A stretch of 8,212 bases of DNA, from assembly GCA_040757115.1 (NCBI GenBank), contig JBFLYA010000168.1:1-8212 (forward strand), written 5' to 3'. The translations under genes were made by a program, and so were the position numbers. Origin of the DNA: a bacterium (lineage in GTDB: Bacteria; UBA9089; CG2-30-40-21; SBAY01). The notes beneath the pieces are model-generated. The model did no database searches. It was not told the origin of the DNA and saw only the letters and a list, made by a program, of their open reading frames with translations. Shown one piece after another: positions 1 to 6,226 of the stretch (its first letter is position 1; each line of letters starts with the position of its first letter).

Positions 1-26
1 TCGTGGTGAATAGTTACTCATATTGT

Positions 27-98
27 TTGGAATTTTGAATTTTGGTCATTGGAATTTATTTGTATTTTGGAATTTGTGATTTGGAATTTTGCCACTTA
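27..98. repeat. Degenerate TTGGAATTT word repeat
   Basis: The words TTTGGAATTTT, TTTTGGTCATTGGAATTT, TTTTGGAATTTG and TTTGGAATTTT follow one another with irregular spacing, so the stretch is a degenerate short tandem-like repeat. Similar TTGGAATTT strings are scattered between genes in many uncultured bacteria. No function can be assigned. Confidence 0.5.
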
Positions 99-186
99 CT
101 CCGCTCTCCTGCAATCTCTAATCTCCCGTTTATAGTTTATCCTTGTTTACCTCATCTTGTTACCCAACTTGTGGGTAAGGATTAGA

Positions 187-202
187 CCCCCGCCAGCGGG
201 GG
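187..202. other. GC-rich perfect hairpin
   Basis: CCCCCGCCAGCGGGGG can fold into a six-pair stem with a four-base loop in an otherwise AT-rich stretch. It is not followed by a T-run on either strand, so it does not qualify as a classical intrinsic terminator. It may be the core of another small repeat. Confidence 0.4.
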
Positions 203-240
203 ACAACGGCCAATCAATCACTTGAATGGCGACAGAGCAC

Positions 241-428
241 TAGTGTCGTGTTGAACAAATAACGCACAGAATTTGATTCTGGTAACTGGTGATTGGTAAC
301 TGGTAATTAAATACCGTTCGGCTGATCTCAGGACGAAACTATTTAACCAATTACCAGTTACCAATTATCCGTTTGCAGGTTATGAAATCTGATGATACTC
401 CGTGCAAAACTTACTCAACACGACACTA
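241..428. mobile_element. MITE-like element with 12-bp inverted ends and TA flanks
   Basis: The ends are perfect inverted repeats: GTGTCGTGTTGA at 243-254 and TCAACACGACAC at 415-426, each flanked by TA. That fits a TA target duplication of the kind made by IS630/Tc1-mariner transposases, which is an inference from the family. The interior carries a second inverted pair, GGTAACTGGTAATT near 296-309 and AATTACCAGTTACC near 349-362, so most of the 184-bp element could fold on itself. It encodes no protein and would need a transposase from elsewhere. Confidence 0.65.
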
Positions 429-635
429 TCCTCCTACCTACTTTCTCCCTTCCGCATCCGTCCATAAGTCTAATAAATCCAAAGCATTACGCCTCTGGCA
501 ATTTTTATTTCCATAAGGCAATTTTTATTCACCACAGAAGTTTAGTTATAAATTATGGTAACTGTTCAGGATATAGCCACAGAGTCACAGAGAACACAGA
601 GGGAATATATAACTACGAATGAACACAAATACAAA

Positions 636-820
636 AAAATTTCCACCTGTGCGGTTAAATGTAAAATGGATAATGTAAAATGAAAATGTATAACTGAAAG
701 GTAATGAGTCTTGCGAAGTACTAAAATTTCCCATTTTTCATTTCCTATTTTACATTTTACATTTATTTTTCCTTTGCGTCTCTGCGATGAATTAGTCTAA
801 TCGCACAGGTGGAAAAATTT
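636..820. repeat. Inverted-repeat element, CCACCTGTGCG ends
   Basis: The left arm TTTCCACCTGTGCGGTTA (640-657) is mirrored by TAATCGCACAGGTGGAAA (798-815), with one mismatch. A second internal pair, ATGTAAAATG-type words at 659-685 against CATTTTACATTT-type words at 731-763, extends the palindrome. It is about 185 bp, non-coding, and lies inside the larger CACAGAG element. A lone half-copy of the end sequence recurs at 1853-1879. Confidence 0.55.
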
Positions 821-883
821 GTAGTATGAGGCTTTAGCCTCGCTTCTGGCAAGCCAAAAGGCGAACCTAAAGATTCGCACTAC
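821..883. repeat. Short GTAGT...ACTAC double-hairpin repeat
   Basis: The element begins GTAGTATGAGGCTTTAGCCT and ends GCGAACCTAAAGATTCGCAC followed by TAC. The outer ends are complementary, and each half holds its own small hairpin (GAGGCTTTAGCCTC; GCGAACCTAAAGATTCGC). It directly abuts the preceding inverted-repeat element. This matches a common intergenic repeat style rather than a gene. Confidence 0.55.
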
Positions 884-971
884 ATTTATGGGATGTCAGA
901 GGTTAATTCGTGTGCATTTATGGTTAATTTCCTTAATTCTCTGTGAACTCTGTGCCTCTGTGGTGGAACGC

Positions 972-1775
972 TTACAAATTATGTTCCTGAAGGAAATTGC
1001 TTGCCTTTTTTAAAAACTCTTTTTCTTCTTTAGTCAAACTATCCATTCCTTCGCTGGATATCTTATCTAATAAGGTATCAATCCGTTCTTTGATAAGACG
1101 GACTTCTATCTTTTGGTTTTCTCTCGTTTTCTCTTTTCTCTTATTTTTTGCTTCTGCAATGATTCTTGTTATTTTTTCCCAACTTAAGATATTCTTCAAA
1201 TAAAGGTATCCAACTACCATCCCACCTAAATGAGCGAAATGGCCTATGCCATCAGGTGTATGCTTTATACAGGCGAAGAACTCAATTATTCCAAAGAGGA
1301 TAACAAAGTACCTTGCCTTCATTGGAAACAATCCAAAAAGTAATATGATATTATCCGGAAACATCATTCCATAAGCGACTAATATGCCAAAAATAGCGGC
1401 TGATGCGCCAATTGAAGGGATAGTTGCATTAGGGGATAAAAGGCAGGTGGCTATTCCACCACCGATACCTGTTAAGAAGTAGTAGTGAACAAATCTCTTT
1501 GTTCCCCAGACTGCCTCGATATTAGTTCCAAACATCCATAAGGCTAACATATTGAAGAGGATATGAAAAACATCCCCATGTAAAAACATATAGGTAAAGA
1601 TTTGCCACAGCATAAATTCATGAAAAACTCGTATCGGAATTAATCCCAAAAAACCAATAAGTTGATTTAAGAAAAATAATTGGAGTATGAATATAATTCC
1701 ATTAACGATAATCAGTTTTTTTACTCCAGAAGTCAATCGATAACCAAATCCTGTTTGATAATAATATGGATACAT
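972..1775 (-). CDS. Rhomboid-family intramembrane serine protease
   Basis: This is a polytopic membrane protease of about 267 residues that would cleave substrates within the membrane. Numbered from the upstream ATG at 1787, it shows the rhomboid hallmarks: HGDVFH with H70 and N79, the catalytic serine motif GASAAIFG with S129, and the catalytic histidine in HFAHLGG, H186. Several hydrophobic helices span roughly 24-200. The C-terminal cytosolic tail is charged and ends in a segment, LDKISSEG then SLTKEEKEFL, recognisable at the end of many bacterial rhomboids. I prefer the start at 1775 (MYPYYY) because AAGG lies five bases upstream, while the ATG at 1787 has its GG directly abutting it. No attC follows the gene, so it is probably flanking chromosome rather than a cassette. 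Substrate unknown. Confidence 0.88.
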   Translation of the reverse strand: MYPYYYQTGFGYRLTSGVKKLIIVNGIIFILQLFFLNQLIGFLGLIPIRVFHEFMLWQIFTYMFLHGDVFHILFNMLALWMFGTNIEAVWGTKRFVHYYFLTGIGGGIATCLLSPNATIPSIGASAAIFGILVAYGMMFPDNIILLFGLFPMKARYFVILFGIIEFFACIKHTPDGIGHFAHLGGMVVGYLYLKNILSWEKITRIIAEAKNKRKEKTRENQKIEVRLIKERIDTLLDKISSEGMDSLTKEEKEFLKKASNFLQEHNL

Positions 1776-1852
1776 ACACCTTACCATCCTTTTGTATTCA
1801 CTTTATGTATAGCAGTTATTAATCAAAACTTTACTTAGAATGGATAGAGCCC

Positions 1853-1879
1853 AATTTTTCGACCTGTGCGGTTAGAAAT
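1853..1879. repeat. Solo copy of the CCACCTGTGCGG repeat end
   Basis: ATTTTTCGACCTGTGCGGTTA nearly matches the left arm of the inverted-repeat element at 636-820 (CCACCTGTGCGGTTA), with no matching right arm nearby. It may be a decayed or recombined end. It lies upstream of the rhomboid gene. Confidence 0.4.
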
Positions 1880-1894
1880 TACAAGCAAATTTCC

Positions 1895-1982
1895 TCAAAC
1901 CTGAAAGGTTTGACTTTTACATAACCGTAGATAAAATCTACGGAGAGAACCCCTGCTTACTACTCAACCCTGAAAGGGTTGA
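1895..1982. repeat. Three-hairpin repeat block next to attC
   Basis: Three perfect short palindromes sit in a row: TCAAACCTGAAAGGTTTGA (1895-1913), CCGTAGATAAAATCTACGG (1925-1943) and TCAACCCTGAAAGGGTTGA (1964-1982). The outer two share the pattern TCAAnCCTGAAAGGnTTGA, differing by a compensated base pair that keeps the stem, so structure seems to be what is conserved. The block ends three bases before the long attC begins. It could act as RNA structure in the leader of the rhomboid gene, or be a REP-like element. Confidence 0.55.
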
Positions 1983-1984
1983 AT

Positions 1985-2115
1985 TCTAACGATAAAGTTC
2001 AGGTGCGGCGGGGAGAATTACCACAAAAGTTTGATAGCAAGATAAAACTTTGAGAGACCACAAAACTCTGACCACGGCACAGTCCCCCGCCGTCCGCTGC
2101 AACGATTTGTTAGGC
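1985..2115 (-). repeat. attC: attC site, long family, copy 1
   Basis: On the minus strand it starts with GCCTAAC (2115-2109) and ends with CGTTAGAA (1991-1984), matching the RYYYAAC and GTTRRRY cores of integron attC sites. The inner arms CAGGTGCGGCGGGGA (2000-2014) and TCCCCCGCCGTCCGCTG (2083-2099) pair with small mismatches and an unpaired base, as attC stems do. The middle is AT-rich and has its own short inverted words (AAAGTTT/AAACTTT). It closes the restriction-modification cassette, 50 bases past the endonuclease stop. Its right end (CGCTGCAACGATTTG) differs from copies 2 and 3, as expected because each attC travels with its own cassette. Confidence 0.82.
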
Positions 2116-2165
2116 AAAAGATTCCCTCCGCCGTCTTTTCTTCCTCTTCTGAGTTGCTTCCCTTC

Positions 2166-3188
2166 TTAATAATTTAGTATTGTGTCCCCAGAATTCCCAG
2201 AATTCCCACTGATTTGTCTCTCATATGGGCCAAGGAACCGCTCACCGTTGAAATGAATGATATGGCTTGGCGCCTCAGCGATCCAGACTTCGGTCTCCCA
2301 CGCGATATCAGAAATGAATTTCGTCATAGCTCGTCGAGAGAGAAAAGCAGTCACAAAGACCAGCCCCGCCGTAGTATCTTTAAATAACTCTTTTAACTCA
2401 TTGTGTCGCTTTAGACCAATAGGTCCGTGGCTTGTAACAGCTTCGATAAGGACAAGCCAATTCTTCTTCGGTAAATGAACAATAACATCAGGCATCTTCC
2501 CGTGTTCATCCAACATCAGTCCAAGATTGAAGAGATAGTCCTTCTCTACATGTCGCTGCTTGTTGCCTGTGTCGCCAACATAGATCAGTACCCCTCCAGG
2601 AGCAAATCTTGGACAAAACTCCTCAATAATTCTTCTGATAAGCTCGTTCTGACCACCAACCGTCAGCTTTAGTTGTTGACCATCGGGGAGATTAACTGGA
2701 ATCAGATCCATTTGACGCTCCCTTGGTTCAAGCCGACGAAGCGACTCAGAGTTGTTTATGAAATTCTTCAGAGAATCATTCCACGAGTGGGAACCATACC
2801 TATGGCAAAGATTCAAGAGCGTCGGTACTACTTGATAGCGGTTATCAGGACTATTCACAGGTCTTGTAGAATCATCTGGATTCTGTATAACCAAACCCAT
2901 CTGCACAAATTGGTGAATAGTGAATCGACGCACTGTTTCTCGGGTATTCGGGGCATACTTCTTGCCGAAATGTTTCTCAAAATAATTCATCATTTCGGTA
3001 ATACCAAGCATAGGTGCCGTAGCATCTGCCCATCGCTTCCGAGTTGTCATACCCAGTAGAGCAAGAAGCGTAAGAGCAGAACGCTCGTTCTGCTGTTCTT
3101 TTGGAACCTTAATCGACTCGAGGATGTTCAGTGCTTCAGAAACTCTCTTTGCGACTCCCGTAGGTTTGCTTTGTGATCGATCAGCCAT
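2166..3188 (-). CDS. Type II restriction endonuclease, BsuBI/PstI family
   Basis: This 340-residue protein resembles the PstI/BsuBI endonucleases, which are of similar length and cut CTGCAG. The C-terminal catalytic domain shows YVGDTGNK (about 203-209), PDVIVH (233-238, D234) and LIEAVTSHGP (247-256, E249-A-V251), a PD-(D/E)xK arrangement characteristic of this family. The N-terminal half is helical and probably holds the DNA-recognition part. Its start overlaps the methyltransferase stop by eight bases (ATGGCTGA), so translation is likely coupled and the modification enzyme is made first. Homologues seem to end near FLGPY (319-322). Here a repetitive tail, SGNSGNSGDT, follows and coincides with a nine-base DNA repeat (2181-2210), suggesting the stop was replaced by repeat sequence. 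Specificity for CTGCAG is inferred from the family. Confidence 0.9.
   Translation of the reverse strand: MADRSQSKPTGVAKRVSEALNILESIKVPKEQQNERSALTLLALLGMTTRKRWADATAPMLGITEMMNYFEKHFGKKYAPNTRETVRRFTIHQFVQMGLVIQNPDDSTRPVNSPDNRYQVVPTLLNLCHRYGSHSWNDSLKNFINNSESLRRLEPRERQMDLIPVNLPDGQQLKLTVGGQNELIRRIIEEFCPRFAPGGVLIYVGDTGNKQRHVEKDYLFNLGLMLDEHGKMPDVIVHLPKKNWLVLIEAVTSHGPIGLKRHNELKELFKDTTAGLVFVTAFLSRRAMTKFISDIAWETEVWIAEAPSHIIHFNGERFLGPYERQISGNSGNSGDTILNY
2181..2210 (-). repeat. Tandem GGGAATTCT repeat at the endonuclease 3' end
   Basis: On the minus strand GGGAATTCT occurs twice in tandem and runs into GGGGACACAATACT. It encodes the SGNSGNSGDT tail of the endonuclease. The string TTCTGGGGACACAATACT resembles a repeat often met near REP-associated transposases in bacterial genomes; that resemblance is from memory and is not proven here. 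Confidence 0.45.
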
Positions 3189-4743
3189 TGTAAATAGCCT
3201 CCTTAACTATGCGATCCAGTTCATCTTGAGGCGGAAATATCTTGCCGATTCGCCGCCCAAGGAATTCAAGCTTATGCCATGATGGATACCGCAAACAACG
3301 GAGGTCGGTGGCGTTCACTTGAGTGTGTCCACTGAACTGCCGAAAATAGGAATCTACGATTGTCGAGTTCAGAAACGCAGCAAGTCCCTTTGCTCTGGTC
3401 AGTGGCAACTCCGAGTCTAAAGCATGATAATAGTTTAAGTGATTTTCAAATGCAACCTTATAAGCTGGAACGCGACGAGGGTCATATACCGCTGCCACTA
3501 TCCGACGCCGTTCCTCCTTTGCTGAAAACCTCTTTACGAGAACATAACACTTCTGCGAGACGAAAAGTTCTTCTGCCCCTGGCTCAAGCAAGATAGCATT
3601 CGGCTTGCGAGTTTGATAATTAGGCCATTCGACAAAGCCACCCCGAAGGTGACAAGGATAGATAAGTGGAGCAGTATTCTCATCTGGACAGGGACGGAGT
3701 AAGTGTTTTGCTCGAAAATCTACGATTCGTCCGGTCGAGACTGCCAAGCCAAGATCTCTAAGATTCGAATCGAGTTTTTCAATCATATTCCTGATTGAAT
3801 CTCCATTGCTATCTGGGACAATACGAATGAAGAGATGAGGATCGTCAGGCCGAATAAGATCTGTGTGATCTGTTTTTCGAATTTTCAGGTTCGAATCGTT
3901 GAGATCAAGACTTGACGAGACAATTACTTTGTCGTTGATGGCCGGCGACTTAATTGCCTGAAATACGATATTTTCTTGTAAAATTCCGTCGTCGGCGAAG
4001 GCTCGATTACGCGAATCAAATACGTGAATGCGACGGAACTGCATTTCCTTTAGAAAAAAATAGCGGAAGGGTTCAAAATAAAGTCCATTACAGAAACTCC
4101 TTGGAGTGATAGCAACCATTTCTCCACCTGGGACGAGAAGTTTAGCTGTCACTGCCAGAAAGCCAGTATATAGGTTAGTTGTCTCGAGTCCAATAGATTG
4201 AAGCAACTTTCTCTCTCGGGATTTGGTATGAATTTTCCTATAGGGTGGATTGAGGATCGCACAGTCAAATCGCTCCTTCTCTCCAGTGATAAATAAATCG
4301 CCTGTGAATGAACTAATACCTGCTTCCAGGAAGTCCTGGTCAACAATACGTGCCTCAAATTGAATGCCCGCATCTTCACTCACTCTGCGGCAGAGATCAA
4401 GTGTCTTATGGAGATATGTGTTTAACAGAGGATCTATTTCATAGGTGGTCAAGGCTATCACTTTTGGACGCTGATGCCTCCGGCAAATTGAAACTATCAA
4501 AGCGGCCGAAAGCGAGCCTACTCCAGCTCCAGGGTCAAGAATGCGGATAAAGGATTTTCTGCATTTGAACATGTCGGCCATAAATATCGCAACCGACAAA
4601 GGTGTTAAAAATTGACCCATGAGAGCACGTCGCCGAGAGTCCAGTTGAAGAGTTACTTCCCTGCGGGCGACCTCAATTGATGACAGAAGTAAATTCTCAT
4701 CTGCTTTTATAGTTTGTTCGAGAACCTTTATTTGGGTGTTCAT
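3181..4743 (-). CDS. Adenine-specific DNA methyltransferase, PstI type
   Basis: This is the modification half of the restriction-modification pair, transferring a methyl group from S-adenosylmethionine to adenine N6 in the recognition site. In numbering from the upstream ATG at 4758 it shows motif X (GQFLTPLSVAIFMADMF, 48-64), the AdoMet-binding motif I (DPGAGVGSLS, 75-84), an acidic motif II (YEIDP, 106-110), motif III (DQDFLEAG, 140-147) and the catalytic NPPY (170-173). The remaining 350 residues would hold target recognition. I choose the start at 4743 (MNTQIK) because GGAAGAAG precedes it at suitable distance, while the ATG at 4758 lacks a ribosome site; either gives about 520 residues, close to M.PstI. 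The gene begins 36 bases after an attC core and overlaps the endonuclease gene downstream, so both form one two-gene cassette. Confidence 0.9.
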   Translation of the reverse strand: MNTQIKVLEQTIKADENLLLSSIEVARREVTLQLDSRRRALMGQFLTPLSVAIFMADMFKCRKSFIRILDPGAGVGSLSAALIVSICRRHQRPKVIALTTYEIDPLLNTYLHKTLDLCRRVSEDAGIQFEARIVDQDFLEAGISSFTGDLFITGEKERFDCAILNPPYRKIHTKSRERKLLQSIGLETTNLYTGFLAVTAKLLVPGGEMVAITPRSFCNGLYFEPFRYFFLKEMQFRRIHVFDSRNRAFADDGILQENIVFQAIKSPAINDKVIVSSSLDLNDSNLKIRKTDHTDLIRPDDPHLFIRIVPDSNGDSIRNMIEKLDSNLRDLGLAVSTGRIVDFRAKHLLRPCPDENTAPLIYPCHLRGGFVEWPNYQTRKPNAILLEPGAEELFVSQKCYVLVKRFSAKEERRRIVAAVYDPRRVPAYKVAFENHLNYYHALDSELPLTRAKGLAAFLNSTIVDSYFRQFSGHTQVNATDLRCLRYPSWHKLEFLGRRIGKIFPPQDELDRIVKEAIYNG

Positions 4744-4778
4744 TATTTCTTCTTCCATTCAATTACAATCTTTATATC

Positions 4779-4845
4779 CACTAACGACCAGGTTTAGACG
4801 CGACGGTGTGTCATCGCTGACATCGTTCGGAGCGTCTTATTATGC
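4779..4845 (-). repeat. attC: attC-like site, short, unrelated to the long family
   Basis: On the minus strand it runs from GCATAAT (4845-4839, a weak RYYYAAC core) to CGTTAGTG (4786-4779). The arms AGACGC...TGTCA (4795-4814) and TGACATCG...GCGTCT (4819-4836) pair imperfectly around a four-base loop with unpaired bases, as in attC. It lies three bases after the stop of the 318-residue gene and 36 bases before the methyltransferase start, exactly where a cassette boundary is expected. Both cores depart from consensus, hence moderate confidence. Confidence 0.65.
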
Positions 4846-4848
4846 ACA

Positions 4849-5805
4849 TTAGAAAAGTGGTAAGTTGCCAGCATTCGTATCAAGTGCTTCGATTTTAGAA
4901 AAAATAATCTTCGGTTTACTTGCGTTGTAGCCACCGAAGTCGTCCAATCTGCTAATTGATCCATAAATGCGGCAATTTACGAAAATCGCATTCTTATAAT
5001 TAACAATGCTTCCCGTCTCCGGGTAACAGGCCAAAATGTGGTCCTTATACATGAATCCAAGACTATTGGTATTTTCGTTTCCTTTCGTGATGTGCCCTTC
5101 CAGAGTTACTTCCTGTCCATGAACAAGTTCTGGAAAAAGAATCTCTTCTTCGACATCGAGTGTAAAAATTCTCCGTTGTTGGTAAGGAATAGATTCTCGT
5201 ATCAATTCGCCATTCTTGTATACGCCGATTTCCAGTCTACGCTCTTCTTCAATCAGTTCCGCCATTTTCTTGAGAAGTCCAGGGTTAACAGGGATATAAA
5301 ACTCGAAGAACTTCTTTGGAATAAAAAGGTACTCCCCCTTTTGATTTGGTATTCCTATTTCGGTGTTCTCATTTCTAAACTGCGGATTTTCAAATTTCTT
5401 TCTTATTAGTCCATCCAGATGTTTGCCAATACGGATAGTCCATTGAATCGCTTCCACCGCATGAACAAAAATATCTTTTAGTCCCTTCTTCTCGAAATCC
5501 TTGTCGGCCATTTTCTTTGCAGCTGTCACTAAGTAGGTTGTTACACCAGTTGTTACACCAACACCGACGGCTCTTACAACCCAATCAATGAGGCTGGTGG
5601 GAATGAGGGCTTCCCAAGAACCTTTACGTAACCGAACAGGAATTTCGAAATCTAAATCGCGCAGTGACGGTGATTGTTGACCAACAAAAAATCGTATCGC
5701 TTCATCAAAGCCCAGTAGGGCTTGGGCTGCTTTTCGAGCATCAAGTAGACCGTCCTCGATAAGCTTCCCTTCATATTTGAGATATCCGATATATTCTTCG
5801 TCCAT
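4849..5805 (-). CDS. Cassette-encoded protein of unknown function, possible membrane segment
   Basis: I do not recognise this 318-residue protein. Three parts can be seen. Residues 1-65 are mixed, with the segment YEGKLIEDGLLDARKAAQAL and GFDEAIRFFVGQQSP, which looks like a conserved small domain. Residues 71-95 (SLIDWVVRAV to YLVTA) are hydrophobic and glycine/threonine rich and could be one membrane helix, or a buried helical hairpin. A charged helical middle (100-190) follows. The C-terminal third (about 210-308) is rich in beta-strand patterns (EVTLEGHITKG, IFVNCRIYGSI) and might be a barrel-like domain. It fills one cassette, from 20 bases after one attC to three bases before the next. 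No Shine-Dalgarno sits close to the ATG; a five-codon minicistron ends one base before it, so translation may be by reinitiation. A role in defence is possible from its company but unproven. Confidence 0.8.
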   Translation of the reverse strand: MDEEYIGYLKYEGKLIEDGLLDARKAAQALLGFDEAIRFFVGQQSPSLRDLDFEIPVRLRKGSWEALIPTSLIDWVVRAVGVGVTTGVTTYLVTAAKKMADKDFEKKGLKDIFVHAVEAIQWTIRIGKHLDGLIRKKFENPQFRNENTEIGIPNQKGEYLFIPKKFFEFYIPVNPGLLKKMAELIEEERRLEIGVYKNGELIRESIPYQQRRIFTLDVEEEILFPELVHGQEVTLEGHITKGNENTNSLGFMYKDHILACYPETGSIVNYKNAIFVNCRIYGSISRLDDFGGYNASKPKIIFSKIEALDTNAGNLPLF

Positions 5806-5806
5806 T

Positions 5807-5821
5807 CTATTGAAGCCTCAT
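5807..5821 (-). CDS. Five-codon minicistron (MRLQ) ahead of the unknown gene
   Basis: ATGAGGCTTCAATAG starts five bases after the attC core GTTAGGC, whose TTAGG can serve as its ribosome site. Its stop lies one base before the ATG of the 318-residue gene, in another frame. This is reminiscent of the short leader frames that boost translation of leaderless integron cassettes. It is inferred from spacing alone. Confidence 0.3.
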   Translation of the reverse strand: MRLQ

Positions 5822-5825
5822 TTGT

Positions 5826-5957
5826 GCCTAACGATAAAGTTCAGGTGCGGCGGGGAGAATTACCACAAAAGTTTGATAGCAAGATAAAACTTTGAGAGAC
5901 CACAAAACTCTGACCACGGCACAGTCCCCCGCCGTCAACTGCAACGCAGGGTTAGAC
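5826..5957 (-). repeat. attC: attC site, long family, copy 2
   Basis: On the minus strand it runs from GTCTAAC (5957-5951) to CGTTAGGC (5833-5826). Both cores match consensus and the CGGCGGGG/CCCCGCCG stem is intact. Over its length it is nearly identical to copies 1 and 4. It closes the cassette that has no gene and lies directly ahead of the unknown 318-residue gene. Confidence 0.85.
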
Positions 5958-6050
5958 AAAAGCTTTAATTCGCTGTTTTTTCCCTTTTCCTCTGCCTCAC
6001 CGAATTATTGTGCATTCCACATTCACGGTTTGACCCTAAAATCTCCCCTA
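5958..6050. repeat. Duplicated cassette tail, copy A
   Basis: Following attC copy 2 in plus coordinates, this stretch matches 6360-6451 almost base for base (AAAAGCTTTRATTCGCTGT, CTCTGCCTCACCGAATTATT, TGCATTCCACATTCACGGTT). With the attC, a unit of about 220 bp is duplicated: 5829-6050 and 6230-6451. On the minus strand it is the 3' end of a cassette whose gene is absent. Confidence 0.75.
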
Positions 6051-6058
6051 TTATTTTA

Positions 6059-6212
6059 CCACGAAGAGCACGAAGGTCACGAAGATTGGACAAGACAAAT
6101 CTTTTTCTGTCTTTTTTCAATCTTTCTACATTAAAATTTATTAACAAGCCAACTTTAATATTTGCTAACTTTATTAGATATTTCATCAAATTTCACTTCG
6201 TGTCCTTCGTGG
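6059..6212. repeat. Palindromic element with CCACGAAG ends
   Basis: The left end CCACGAAGAGCACGAAGG (6059-6076) is mirrored by CACTTCGTGTCCTTCGTGG (6194-6212). The interior, about 110 bp, is AT-rich and non-coding. The element fills nearly all of the third cassette upstream of the duplicated tail, ending about 15 bases from attC copy 3. This CACGAAG repeat class is common between genes in environmental bacteria. It appears to have inserted into, or replaced, the cassette body. Confidence 0.65.
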
Positions 6213-6226
6213 TTTAATCTCTTTTA

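Larger units (their letters stand above)
577..964. repeat. Palindromic element with CCACAGAG ends, interrupted
   Basis: The left end (577-601) reads CCACAGAGTCACAGAG and onward. The right end (about 939-964) is its inverted counterpart, ending CTCTGTGCCTCTGTGG. Inner parts also mirror each other weakly: ACGAATGAACACAAAT near 615-630 against ATTCGTGTGCATTTAT near 905-920. Two other palindromic elements (636-820 and 821-883) lie between the arms, so this looks like one small element opened by later insertions. This CACAGAG repeat class is widespread between genes of environmental bacteria. No coding capacity. Confidence 0.55.
1..971. other. Gene-free, repeat-rich stretch
   Basis: No open frame here looks like a real protein. 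The longest, on the plus strand at 392-622, runs through the right end of one palindromic element and into another, and has a low-complexity translation. The region is built from short inverted-repeat elements, listed separately (241-428, 577-964 with nested pieces), and AT-rich repeated words. I see nothing specific in 99-186, 203-240 or 429-576 beyond AT-rich sequence. Confidence 0.7.

Noticed and set aside
187-202. Intrinsic terminator at the GC hairpin
   Set aside because: No T-run follows on either strand, and no gene ends nearby.
151-240. A further attC around TTAGACCCCCGCCAGCGGGGG
   Set aside because: It has GTTA/TTAG-like words, but the palindrome is too short and no paired core is found at the proper distance.
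392-622. Plus-strand reading frame of 76 codons
   Set aside because: It runs out of one palindromic element into another, lacks a clear ribosome site, and its translation has no recognisable pattern.
1-971. An integron integrase or attI at the left end
   Set aside because: No reading frame of suitable size exists there, and the attC orientation places the platform on the right.
997-1203. Plus-strand frame opposite the rhomboid gene, and similar frames opposite the other genes
   Set aside because: They are antisense shadows; the minus-strand genes carry clear family motifs.
5892-6217. Several overlapping frames on both strands in the third cassette
   Set aside because: They read through attC, the duplicated tail and a palindromic element, so they are by-products of repeats. 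None has a credible start.
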